Origin: Corydoras sp. C115
Lineage: Eukaryota; Chordata; Actinopteri; Siluriformes; Callichthyidae
Assembly (NCBI GenBank): GCA_019802505.1
Contig: JAFMOC010000011.1
Span: 186,001 to 250,000, forward strand
DNA length: 64,000 nucleotides
Direction: 5' to 3'
The notes beneath the pieces were generated by a model. It searched no databases. It was not told the DNA's origin and saw only the letters and a list, made by a program, of their open reading frames with translations. This document shows positions 1-12,512 of this stretch, piece by piece. Position 1 is the stretch's first letter; every line of letters begins with the position of its first letter. The position numbers and the translations under genes are program-made.

Positions 1-1530
1 CAAGTGTTTTAGATAGGAAAGGTAAAAGAGAAACAGGTCTGTAGCTCTCGACCAAATCTGGGTTGAGGGTAAGTTTTTTGAGTAGGGGTTTGACTATGGC
101 CTGTTTGAAACAATTTGGAAAAGTCCCAGACGTGAGAGAGGAGTTAATGATGTGTGTGAGAGCTGGTGTGATGGAGGAGGCGATGGATTGAAGAAGGTGG
201 GATGGGATGGAATCAAGGGGGCAAGTAGTTGGGTTACTGGCAAGAAGAATTTTGCAGATGTCAGATTCTGTGACCGGGGAGAAGGAGGAGAGGGTTGGAT
301 GGCTGGATGTGTGAGATGTAGTGTTGTGGAAATGGTAAGTATGAAAGAGTTTGCTGATGCCCTCAATCTTTTCTGTGAAAAAAAGTTGAAAAGACATCAG
401 CTGACAGAGAAGTGTTAGGAGGGGGAGAGGGAGGAGTTAGTAGTGAGTTGAAGGTACTGAATAAGGTGCGGGCATCTGAGATGCATGTTACCTTGGACTG
501 GAAGAACAAGGATTTAGCAGCAGTTACATCCTTCGAGAAAGTGGCAAGTGAGGACTGGTATGTTTCTAAATCTGAAGACAGACCAGACTTGTGCCATTTT
601 CTTTCGGCGGAACGAAGAGAAGTATGTTGCTTCCGAAGCGTCTCCGTGAGGCAGGGACTGGACGGAGAACTGAGTGTTTTCCTGGATTTTGGACAGACCT
701 GATCAAGACATGAAGCTAAGGTGGAGCAGAATGTGCTTGATGCAGTGTTGATGTCAAGGGTTAAGAAGTTACTGACGCTAGGAAGGGCATCTGTAACCAA
801 GTCGGCAAAGAGTGTGTTAGAGAGAGCGCTAAGATTGTGACGTACCTGAGATGTTTTACTGATGATCACGGGAGGAGGTGGAAGAGAGACAGAGAACTGT
901 ATGAAGAAGTGGTCTGATTCATGAAGTGGAGTGATGTGTATGTCCGAAGAGAGACATGAGCGCGTCATGATGAGGTCGAGCTGGTTGCCAGCCCGGTGGG
1001 TAGCTGAGGTGCGGAGTAGATGGAGGACCAGGCTGGAGATCAAGAAACTCAGCGGCGTACGGTCGGTCTAAGTGAATGTTGAAATCGCCGAGGACAAGAG
1101 GACAACCATCATCTGGGAGAGATGATAATAACATATCGAATTCCTCGACGAAGTTATCTAGTTGACCTGGGGGGCGATAGATGACAAGAAAATGACATTT
1201 AACCGGTTCAGTGATTGTCAGTGCATGGAATTCGAAAGAGACAGTGTTTGATAAGTGTAAGAGGAGAGAATTTCCATTTGTGGGTAATAAGAAAACCTGT
1301 GCTACCTCCTCTTTTGCCAATACGAGGAGAGTGAGATAAGTGGAAATTCGTTGAAAGGGCAGCTGGTGTCGCGGAATTTTCGGGACGAATCCACGTCTCA
1401 GTGAGGGCTAAATCCTGAAGACCAGCATGAGCTGCAAAAGCAGGAATGAAATCAGATTTCTTGGTGGCTGACTGACAATTCCATAGTCCTGCAGAGAAGG
1501 TGAAGCGCTTGCTTGTTTTCACCTGCTGCA
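1..1530 (-). mobile_element. L2/CR1-type LINE, endonuclease and start of RT, decayed
   Basis: Read on the - strand from about 1522 down. The endonuclease begins LWNCQSATKKSDF and has TETWI, then GDFNIHLD in a second frame and SDHFF in a third. A linker region follows (363-1043), and the RT start is at 1-330 with SGTFPNCFKQAIVKPLLKK and SYRPVSLLPFLS. At least two frame changes (about 1000 and about 1260) separate the blocks, so it is not functional. It runs off the left edge, where the catalytic part of RT should lie. Clade assignment is by recognised motif style. Confidence 0.85.
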
Positions 1531-1830
1531 GAGTTCACAGGTGTGCAAGAGTGCGCCTTCTCCTCTGAGGAAAGGAGCGTCTGTGTGAGGAGGAAATGAC
1601 AGGGATGAACTGAAAACACATGCTGAAGAGAAAGGTGTGAATGGATAAGAAAATGGATTGACTACTTAGAGATGTCCTTAGTTGCATTGTCGTTTTCCTT
1701 GCTCGGTGGACTCGCGCAGGTAGACTCGCAGGTCTTTACACGAATAGGTCTTCACACGAGAGGCTGTCGCTTCCACTGTCGCGTCAGCGTATCTACGATT
1801 CTTAGATGGTCCGGATGAAACTAGGTCACG

Positions 1831-2292
1831 CCCCCTCCGGAACAATCCCACGTTGAACGCAAGGTGCAAATAGGCAGTAGACCGAAACTAGAACTGAAAC
1901 CAGTTATTCTATGTACAGTTATATCCTAACTAACCGACATTAGTTTTAATATCTAGCAACAAGAACGCCCAAACAGACTATTCAATTTAACAACGGTTAG
2001 GATAAAATATGGGTATTAAAATATGGGATGTACAACAGGTTATTCAAAGTTACAGCAGTTACTTCCTACCCAAACACCTGACTTGTTCTGACTTTTTTAT
2101 GAAAACTGCCGATTTTTAAATGTTACCACCGGGAGACATGCCCCCTCCGGAACAATCCCACGTTGAACGCAAGGTGCAAATAGGCAGTAGACAAAAACTA
2201 GAACTGAAACCAGTTATTCTATATACAGTTATATCCTAACTAACCGACAGTAGTTTCAATATCTAGCAACAAGAATGCCCAAACAGACTATT
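1831..2292. repeat. 152-bp direct repeat, two copies 310 bp apart
   Basis: Copy 1 at 1831-1982 and copy 2 at 2141-2292 both start CCCCCTCCGGAACAATCCCA and end CCCAAACAGACTA, with only a few mismatches. The 158 bp between them are unique. It could be a duplicated terminus of an unidentified element or a local duplication. Confidence 0.85.
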
Positions 2293-2411
2293 GTTAAAAG
2301 CTAGTTGTTAAAACATTTGCTTAAGCCAGTAATAGATTAAAGATGTCAATGTAGAGCCCAGTCGGTTGTTCAGCACAGTCTTTAAGTACACTGCCTGATA
2401 CTTAATCAGGC

Positions 2412-3660
2412 CTAGTTACCATTCATCCGTTATCTTCCACTTATCCATGGTTCGGGTCACGGGGGCAGAAACCTAAGTAGGTAGACCTCGACCTCCCTCG
2501 CCCCAGCCACCTCCACCAGCTCAACTGGTGGAACCACGAGCCGTTCCCAGACCAGATACCCCATTTTTGTGAAGCACCTCCCACAAAATACCCAGAGGAA
2601 CACAGTATAATCCCTCCAGCGTGTCCTGGGTCTTCTCCGGGGTCTCCTTCCAGCTGGACTTGCTTGAAACACCTTCCCAGTGCCCAAGAGGTGTCCTTAC
2701 CAGATGAACAACCCCCCTCAACTGGCTCCTTCCGACACAGAGGAGTAGAGGCTCTACTCCGAGTCTCTTCCAGATGACCGAGCTTCTCACCTCATCTTTA
2801 AGGGAGAGCCCAGCCTACTTGTTTTTGCGATCTTGTTCTTTCAGTCATTACCCAAAGCTCATGACCATAGGTGAGGGTAGGAACGTAGATTGACTGGTAA
2901 ATCAATAACCTTGCCTTATGGCTTAGCTCCTTTTTCACAACAAACCAGTATAGGGTCCGCATCACTGCTGACCCCATGCCGATCCGTCTGTCAATCTCAC
3001 ACTCCATCTTGCCATTACTTGTGAAGAAGACACTGAGATACTTAAATTCCTCCACTTGAGGCAAGATCTCATCCCTGACATATAGAGGACTCTCCACCCT
3101 TTTCCGACTGCGAACCATGGCCTCCGATTTGGAAGTGCTGATTCTCATCCAGGCCGCTTCACACTCGGATACAAAACGTTCCAGCAAGAGCTAAGGTTTG
3201 CAGCCTGATGATGCTAACTGGATCACATCGTCTGCAAACAGCAGCGACGATATGCTCAGATCACCAAACCGGACACCCTCCATTCCCTGGCTGTGCTCAG
3301 AAATTCTGTCCATACAAATTATGAACAGAATCAGTGACACAGGACAGCCCTGACTGGAAAAAAGTCCGATTTACTGCCGACCATACCAACTTTCCAGATC
3401 CACAAAACACATTGACTGGTTGGGCAAACCTCGAGGATCCTGGACAGAGTAAAGAGATGTTCCACAACTAGGACGAAACCAGTGTTCCACAACCAGGACG
3501 AAACACGCACTGCTCCTCCTGAATCCAAGGTTTGATTATCAGTCGGACTCTCTTCTCCCGTACCCCTGCGACTTTGCCAGGGAGGCTGAGGAGTGTAATT
3601 CCACTGTATTTGAAACACACCCTCCAGTCCCCTTTTTTAAAAAGAGGAACTACCACCAGT
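2412..3660 (-). mobile_element. Non-LTR retrotransposon (RT C-terminal half plus 3' tail), decayed
   Basis: On the - strand: VVPLFKKGDWRV and GITLLSLPGKV (about 3500-3656), then AWMRISTSKSEAMV, EEFKYLSVFFTS and YVPTLTYGHELWVMTERTR (2798-3187), then AGRRPRRRPRTRWRDY (2521-2690), each in a shifted frame. The 3' tail at 2412-2463 (- strand) reads GATAAGTGGAAGATAACGG. This is a common teleost LINE family; the exact clade was not resolved. Confidence 0.85.
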
Positions 3661-6276
3661 CTGCCAGTCCATAGGCACTGCCCAGATGATCATGCAATTT
3701 TAAAAAAGGTGTGCCAAGGCCACCCCACAACATCCAGAGCTTTGAGGAACTCCGCAGCACTTTGACCTTTTTGGTGTCTGAAGTTTATATCTTTTAATTT
3801 ATTTTGCACTGTGTATGACCAATATCAGCAATGGGGAGTGTGAGTGGCCATCTTCAGGTGGTGGGTCCTTAATTTGCTGTTTGTAGTAGAATTTAGCCAT
3901 CACTATCTTTGAGCAGTGGGCATATCGCTGTTTATCCAGGGCTTCTGGTTGAAATAGGTTTTTATATTTTTGAGAGTTATCACTCTGTCACTCAACTGTT
4001 GATGCGTTACGGGACATATTTGGTTTAAATGTCGGTGAAAGAGTCAGCTGTGGTCTGAGCTACAAAGTTACTTCAGTTTGTGATATGTAACTGGTACTGG
4101 AGAGAGGAGTCATATTTATTGCATGTTCTATAATATTTGAGAATAGGTCTGAGAATCTTTGCCAGAGCACTATAAGCAACCAATCTCTCACTGAGTGGGG
4201 GAAGAAAAATTATTTATTTACAGCCTGTTAGATGGTTTATCAAGTTCATTTTGTAATAAATATCATATTAATAATAAAGATTGTAAGCAGTAATTTAATT
4301 TCCTATTTCAGAGCACTTTGACCTTTTTAATCTTGACTTTACCTCTATAATGTTAGACACTTGCATGGCACGTCTATGTTCATGTTAATTTTATGATGGA
4401 AAACCATCTGTGGCCGTTATCATCTATATTCCTTTTAAATGGCCACACATGCCATTTCTTCTATTTTAATTAGGCTTCAATCAGCGATTTGGATTTAAAG
4501 GAATTAAAGGCAAGGTTACTCTGCCAGCACAAGCTTGCCTTTGTGTTTGACATAAAATTGTGTCTAATCCTCATATTTCACTGATGGAAAAGAATGTATA
4601 ACTGAAGCAATTGTTCAAAAGGTTTTTGTGTGTGTACGCATGAGTGTGTGCTCACATACACAAATGTGTTCTGAAAGATGTGTGGACTGTCACTTTGTCA
4701 TCATTAAATGTAAAAGTAGTAGTAGAAAATAGAATTGCCTCAAATTACAGGAAAGCAGCGCTGCATTATATAATTGATCGATGGCAATACATTAAACTTT
4801 ATGCAGTTGGTGAACAAGAAATATCACCTAATTAAAATTGATTATACTTGCTTTGTAAAAGTGTTTTTGAATTTAATTATTACACTGCAACATTTTAAAC
4901 AATTGCGGTGCTGAGGTAATATCTCTTACTGGTTTGCTCCGAGATTGTTGCAGCACAAATGTATTTTTTGTTTGTTGTTTGCGGTTTTTGTTAATGTGGT
5001 ATTGTGAAGACGATGTCCCTACATATTTGTGCTTACTGTTTTATTAGATCAATACAAATTTATTCATTGATACACTTATTTTTTTAATTGAATTTATTTG
5101 CTTTAATAACTGTCTCAGGGTACTAAACTCTGAACCCTAAACATTTACATTACATTTACATTTGGTCATTTAGCAGACACTTTTATCAAAAGTGATTTTA
5201 CAAATGAGAGAACAATACAAGACAGTAGTTAATTCAGCCTTTGTAGTGACTCTTAGCCTTACAGACAGTGTTGGGAAGATTGTTTGACCACTTAGCAGTG
5301 GCGAATAATACAATGTTCTTCTTTATTTTGCTAACTCTAAGACAGAGGTGGTTGCAGAGGTCCACTGTGACTGAGCTAGTCTCGGTGAGCCATCTCATCT
5401 CCATCTATGATGAGACCGAGGTCTGTCGCATCGTCAGCAAACATTAAAAGGATATGAAACATTTGTGTTTGGCCACACATTAATGTGGGTACAGGAGGGG
5501 GTTGAGTACACATGCCTCACCACCAGAAGTCTGCTTGTCCGGAAGTCTAAAATCCAGTGTTCGGGCACAGTGTTGGTCAAACTATTTGTAAAATGTAGTG
5601 AGCTCAAATATAAGTTACTAAACAATAAATTTAGCTTCACTACATAAAAGCTAACACTGATAGAAATATAGCAAGCTATGTTACTGGCAAAAGTAACTTA
5701 ACTACTCCAGTGCAAAAATGACATGGTTAAAACATTTATTGAAGAAGAGCCAATGGTCTAACACACAGTCTAGATAGGTGATATGAGTAACTGGAGCCTA
5801 TTGACAATAAAACATACATATATGTAATCTAATTTTACAACAATAAAAATTACATGTAAGTGTTAAAAAAACAATTTGACCAGAGAAGATGAATGAACTC
5901 TTAGAAAGGCTATTACTGCCAATTTTGCAGGTGAGTTTCCCTCTGCCAATCAGCATGAGTTTTATAATTTTACACACCTGTTTCATTATAGTCTACTGTC
6001 GTAGGGTTGGTGTTGTATTTCTTGGATGTCGACCACACTTTGGTTTTGGGATTGCAAAGCACACATTTAAACACATTTTCTGAAAATATGATGTCATTTT
6101 TTTGTTGATAAATACACACACTCCTCCTGTCTCGTCCTCATGCGTACATATATGCTACTTTCGGCTGGTCTGCTGGTTCTACTGCCATCCACGTGCATGT
6201 TATGAATGATAGTCTTGCAGAGAATAAGTTTATTTTGTGTGGCTTTGTTCTAAAATCAGTTTGAAGTGTTGAACTC
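3661..6276. other. pex14 intron, no gene recognised
   Basis: AT-rich sequence with no credible ORF. The first 450 bp (3780-4100) may be more decayed LINE. A short SINE-type tail (TTAGCAGACACTTTTATC, - orientation) lies at about 5170-5200. Confidence 0.6.
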
Positions 6277-6629
6277 ATTCATTATCTTCCGCTTTATCCT
6301 ATATTAGGGTCGCGGGGGGGTTCCCCATGCCCATCCTGGGGAGAACTTTTCAGGCGCTGGGCAGATACACCCAGGACAGGGCGCCAATCTATCGCTGGGC
6401 ACAAACTCACACACATAGACACGCACACAAACACACTCTACATGGGGCAATTTGGAGAACTCTATTGACGTGATCCATGTTTTTGGACTGTGGAAGGAAA
6501 CCGGAGAACCCGGAGGAAACCCACACGGACACGGGGAGAACATGGAAACTCCACCCAGATGGGGATTCGAACCGGTAATCCCTAGTGCTGAGAGGCGAAC
6601 GTGCTAACCACTAAGCCACCGTACCGCCC
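6277..6629 (-). mobile_element. tRNA-derived SINE, full length (family A)
   Basis: On the - strand the head has an A-box-like GGCTTAGTGGTTAGCACG and a B-box-like GGTTCGAATCC. The body contains GTTTCCTTCCACAGTCCAAA and a polymorphic (TG)n, and the 3' tail reads GGATAAAGCGGAAGATAATG. Several other copies in this window show the same order. Confidence 0.88.
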
Positions 6630-6901
6630 AAGTGTTGAACTGATATTCAGGAAAGTTCGGCCATAATGGCTGTATTGGGAATCATCAGGGAGCTCTCCCC
6701 AGTGCTTGCCATTTCTACCTCATTACTTTTAATCAACTTCCCCTTTAGATAAAATTGACATAAAACACTTGAAGACTACATCAACTTTTTGTATCAAAAA
6801 CCTTATACCAAAGTCAAGCCAAGCAGCCCTTCTCAAAAAATAGATCGATGTCAAATTCTCTAATTTTATTTACATAATTATCAAGTGCAATTTAATTCAG
6901 T

Positions 6902-7040
6902 TCTCCCCGTGTCCACGTGGGTTTCCTCCGGGTTCTCCGGTTTCCTCCCACAGTCCAAAAACATGGATCAAGTCAATTGAGTTCTCCAAATTGCCTCATA
7001 TAGCGTGTGCATGCGTGCTTGTCTGTGTGAGTGAGTGTGT
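6902..7040 (+). mobile_element. SINE family A, body fragment
   Basis: Contains CTCCCCGTGTCCACGTGGGT and GTTTCCTCCCACAGTCCAAA, then the GTGTG stretch of the family A body. Both the tRNA-like head and the 3' tail are missing. Confidence 0.8.
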
Positions 7041-10000
7041 GCCAGCCATAACCTACTGTGAGGTGGTTTTAAAGCCAATAACAAAGGACATCAAATTGAA
7101 CAGCTACTTGAGTCAAGTAACTAATGCCTGCTAAACACTGAGGCTGTAAAACTACACTATCTACACCCAGGCTGTGTAACACATTCTGCCAATGAATTGT
7201 CCATTTGCTCCCCAGAGATTTTTACTGACCTCGCCTGGTAAAGTCTGAATGACCTTTGTGGTAATGGCCAGTTTCTGCTGCTCTTTAATGAACCGCCTTT
7301 GTGTCAAACCTAAAAGCTTTGAGTTGTTCAGGCAAAACAAACATGTGACTTGTGTAGTTTCTTAAAAGAAATATATTGCACATAGTGGATTTAGAAAGGT
7401 CTATATACAGTACAAAGTGGATTCAGAAAGGTCAGTAGTATCTAAACAAGATGCAAAAGTACATTTGAGATGGTTTCATTAATAAACTGCATGTAATTCT
7501 TTAATGTAAAAAAGTTATAGAAACCTGAAACTTCAGGTTGATGCTAAGAAAACAGTTTATAAACTTCAGTGTCATCGTTTTGCATCCTATCACAGTACTA
7601 TCTAATCATACATGTATATCCAAGATATATTATCATATACAAAAATGGTTCTGTCTAATAATCATGTAGGTGCAGCCTTTTTCACCACTAAACACTAAAA
7701 TAGTATCAGTCTTCCACTTTACTCCTCTATATTTACTTTAGAAGCTCATGCACGTCTCCTGGCCATCGAACACTTAGAAAACAGCTGGTATAAAATAAAG
7801 ATGTATTTTTTCTGAATCTTGCGTACAGGCACTAAAATTGGTAAAACCCGATCACCCAAAATTACTGGGGAGTTTCTTCATTTGAAAAAAACCCAAAATG
7901 ATTTAGGGCCCTCTACATCTCTACAACTACAACTTTTTGCTAGATCCTCTTTAAGCATCTGGAGTCACGCCAACATATTCCATGCTCAACTATTACAAAT
8001 ATTTGTTCAAAAACATTCAGTAGTCATGAAATTTAAAGTTTTTATTGTTTGTCTAGAATTATACAGCATTGATATGCTCCATCAACTTATACCAGTAAAA
8101 CTCTACCCATCTGATCATTATGTTTTTATTTTCTAATGCACACCACCTAAAAGCTGAGCACATTGCATGTCAAATAACATGAGGGTTATAATGCTGCTGC
8201 TTTTAAATTTTGAGAAGGAAAAAGGAATATTAAAGAAAGTATTGTCCAATCCAAACTCCATGAGATTGTTGTACAATTGTTGAGACTTGTACCAGTCTTC
8301 AGGTTCAATGTGGCACGTTGTCTCCAGACCTGCTGCATAATGCTGCCTGGCCTCTGTGATTGAGTTTTCACCACTTTTTAAGTTTTGCCTGACACTTGAT
8401 CATTTATCTAATTTGTAAAGATTATTGGTTAGAACACAGAGCACTTACAGTGCATTAGCAATTTAGCCTTACAAGAAACACTAGAAAATAATGGTTATTA
8501 ACAAAAAGTATTTACTGGTATTCAGCAAAGTGACATGCAGCCACCTTTTTAATTTAGGTTAATATTTGGTCTGCCAAAGCAAATGTTCTTTGTACTAACT
8601 TGGGGTAATGCTGCTATTCCATTTAAAAGGCAATTGTACAGTGCTACCTTACACTAAAATGACATGGATCTATAAGTCAATAACTAGACAAGACTAAAAT
8701 CTGTGCAATGTAGTTATAATTGATTGAGATGTCTGAGTGGAACTTTAATAAAGCAGCTATGTCATCTGTAAAGAAAAGCACTTTTCCTCTCCCTGTAGAT
8801 CACATCTAACACTACTGGAAAATAAATGGATATTTGCCTCATTGTAATGTTAAATTAGAGTTAAACCTTTGGGCTGTGTTTGCAGGAATGTAAGGCTCAG
8901 TTCATGTAAACCATGGACTAAAAATACAGTTAATCATCAGTTAAAGGAACCAAATATTGTTACTACATTTAACATGCTTTTTGCATGTAATGGTTAAGTT
9001 ATAAAATATCTAAATAATATACACCATATTATATGAACAATTCTGGGCATTCATATTTTAGTCCTTTTAGTCTAAATTAGTAAAAAGGAGACTTTCAAAA
9101 CATATTGAACCATTATGGTTTAAACTAAAAGCATGTTTTTATTTTCAAATTTGGTTCATTGTGTTTATTTTCTTTATTTCATTATATTTTCTTTATTTCT
9201 GTTGGTTCCTATTTTAACCACAAAAAATATATTATGTCACATTGAGATTTTAAATAAAAGGGAAAATTTAGGTTTTTATATACAAATCTTTGCTGCTTGT
9301 ATATGGTTGTTTTGTATGTTCATATTTAACATTTTATATTAAATGTTTGTGATTTAATGATAATAACCAAATCATGTCAATTCTGACTATTTTATGTTGC
9401 CATCATTTTTTTTTTATATATTAAATTTTTTGTTGATTTTGCTTTTAACTACAACATTATTAGATCACGGTTTTGCACGTTAACACTGGCACGACTTTAA
9501 TTTAATTTTATATAGTGATGTAGCTACTAATGTAGTGTAAAATTAAGTTGCTCCATAAAATATTCAATTATATAACCTTAATGGGCATAACTTCTCTTAA
9601 AATATCTTAGATTAAGACATTAGTGTGAAAATACACTAGCAGAACCAATAATGACATTGTTTTAGCTAAACCATTTTTATCAGGTATTGAGGGCTCCCAA
9701 TAAAGATATTTAACAAAAAATACAAGTTTATCTATTTTTTTTTATAGAAACAAAGATTGGACAGACAATTTACTGTTTTCATTCATCTTTACCCACGTAC
9801 TAGTTGCTAAAGCCTAAAGCTGATTTGTTTTATGTGAATGTACAGTATTTAAAATTTTGACCATATTTCAACCACATATTGTAAATATGTTGTGTTTTTG
9901 TACTGTGTGATAAATTACAAATACAGACTGAAAGTTCTCATGCATTTAATCAGATTTATTCATGCTCCAAGGGATATAGCGATTATAAGTAGCAAATTAT

Positions 10001-11053
10001 AAGGACAAATTATGTTTTTTCCCTATAATTCATAAATAAAGTGATTTTAAAAAAATTAGATGACAATGCAATCTGACTTACTGTAATGCATTGTCGTCAG
10101 CATATTTTTAAATTGCTTTACACTTTTAGAATTTTAGACTCATGCTGGACTTAGTATATGCACTGCATTACACAAAATGAATTACTACTGTCCACATCCT
10201 CAATCTTTTTTTATCGTTTTAAGACAAAGAAAAGTAATCAGACCTTTCATCCTGTTAGAGGAATGACTTTTTCAATTGAATCATGGGGACCACAGGTGTT
10301 ATAACGAGAGTGCTTAGCTTTTGTCTTAAGTATATGCTTCCCTTCTATCTCCAGATGTTATTTCATGTTTATTTTTTTTAAAAGCTCCACTTTGCAGCCT
10401 TAACTTCAGATTCATGTTGTGTAATGGTGTTTAAGGAAGGATGACTTTTTTTTATCCCTGTTGAAAGCAAATTGAAGTGCCAAGTTAAGGGGTATCTCAA
10501 AGGAAAACAGGATAAAATCGATCAAAACCCCACTGCACTTACAACTACATATGTCCTGATATTTAATTTTCTAGTGCATTAACACATAGTCATTACAACA
10601 TGAAGCCAAGGTTATTTAATCATAATGCATTTTCTTCTTAAGAATCGCTGAAGTTTTCAGTCAGGTATTCATCAGATATTAGATACAGATGGGCACTTCA
10701 GCATTATGTTCAGCATGAAGTATAGATTTTCAGTCCCTGTTCACTTAAGCTTTGGAGTTTGTCTTAAAGGGCATAATGGCAAATTAAAGTCCATACCCCA
10801 TTTATTCAGCAAACCTTGATAGGATAATTTTATAACTGCTGATTCACTCATTTCCTTGTTTTATTTTTTAAGTGGTTTGGTGGTCTAGCCTTCATATACT
10901 TAGGTGCACAGTAGGTTTTTAAAGTTCCTGTTTTTGGATAATGATATACTTCTGATTAGGAAAACTATGCAATAATTAAATGATACCCGTTTAGTTTATG
11001 AATATATTATTAACTTATATTGTAGATAACTTTTGTTTTCCCTATTTTCATAG
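7041..11053. other. pex14 intron, AT-rich, nothing recognised
   Basis: No credible coding sequence, RNA gene or full-length repeat seen. ORFs here are short and low-complexity. Confidence 0.6.
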
Positions 11054-11138
11054 ATTGGTACTGCAGTAAAATTCTTGCAAAATCCGAAGGTTTCTCAGAG
11101 TCCAATTGATACTCAAAAAGCTTTCTTAAAGAAAAAAG
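11054..11138 (+). CDS. pex14: pex14 exon A: start of PEX5/PEX19-binding domain
   Basis: Reads IGTAVKFLQNPKV onward to FLKKK. It is preceded by a TTTTCATAG acceptor and followed by GGTAAGAA. It starts in phase 0 and ends after 1 nt of a Gly codon. The paired aromatic/leucine positions (KFL and FLKKKG) are those that hold WxxxF peptides of PEX5 in the known family structure. Confidence 0.95.
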
Positions 11139-11587
11139 GTAAGAAACGTTTATGAAAATAAATAATGCAATTATGTGTATGTTATTTAATAGTGCCTTTC
11201 TGAACTGTGTAATTATGGTGATTTTAATAATGCACTTTGTTATTTGATTAGGTTTACCATCACAGTTATATAGAATCTCACAAGGGTCATTCTTTCTGTA
11301 ATAAACTTGGTGATTATATATTCTTTCAGTTTTAAGTTCTTAGATAAAAGCGTCTGCTAAATGACAAAGTAAATATAAATTAAATACAATGATCAACACG
11401 AATGCTTATTTGGATTACTCAAAATTATCAAATATATGTTGCTGGACATCTTTTAAAGCATTAACTAAAATAAGTTTGCATATGTTAAAAAAAAAATTAT
11501 GGTCACTTTATATGTTTGTGCCAAGATGTAGCAAGCAATTTTCTTTCTCAGTTCTGTGAATGTTGGGTATCTTGGCCATACCTTTTT

Positions 11588-11628
<41 letters not shown>

Positions 11629-12450
11629 ACCAAGGGTTTTCCAAAGGTGTTCTTTGGGTTTAGATCAATATACTGGGCTGGCCATTTCATTGTTTCAATG
11701 TGTTAAATTTTAAGGAACTAAGATTACTGGCTGATTGATTGATGAATACAAGGAAGGAACCAAATGTTTTTGAAGAAGGTTCTGATTAGGGGTGCGAATC
11801 TCTGTGTCTGGCGATTCGATTCCGATTTTTGAGGTCACGGTTCGATTCAGAATCGATGTTCGATTCAGAATCGATGTTCGATTCAGAATGGATGTTCGAT
11901 ACAGTTAAAATGGTTTTTAAATTTTTGTTTAAATTATGTGATTGACAAGATGAAACAACAATTTAAACAAATAGAACAATTATTTAAAACAATAGTTTTA
12001 GGTTCCGTCCTGTATCAAATCTTTTTTCATTATTTTATATTTATACAAAAATAGGGTTGTATTAGCAGCCTGGCTTTTTCTTACATAAACATCTAACAAA
12101 TGAACAAATAATTCAAATTATATTAATACAAAAGTTTACTATTGTGCATTAGCCTTTAATGGAAACTAAAATACAGACTTTACAGTCATAGTGCATTTAT
12201 TTTTTTGCAAATCTTTAAAACTTAACATTAAAAATAAAATACACACTTCAGTCTTTTAAACTATATTTGACATTCACTACATTTTCAAAACTTAATATTA
12301 AATATATTTTCAACTTCTGTTAGTTGAGGGTGATGTTACGCCAAACCAGGCTCATGCATTTATCGTATTTCCAAAGTACCTAGATTTCATTTTACACTCG
12401 TTGCAAACAGTTGTGTTCATGTCAAGCACTCTCTCTCTCTCTCGCTCTCG

Positions 12451-12512
<62 letters not shown>

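Noticed and set aside
1831..2292. LTR pair of a small retrotransposon
   Set aside because: No TG...CA ends, no primer-binding site, and only 158 bp between copies.
5889..5933. Possible upstream pex14 exon (NELLERLLLPILQ followed by GTGAG)
   Set aside because: A donor-like site follows, but there is no proper acceptor and the peptide does not resemble the known PEX14 N-terminus.
6590..6629. tRNA gene (A and B box) and the similar boxes at 26305, 30680, 32290 and 60120
   Set aside because: Each is followed by SINE body and tail sequence and lacks a foldable mature tRNA; they are SINE promoters.
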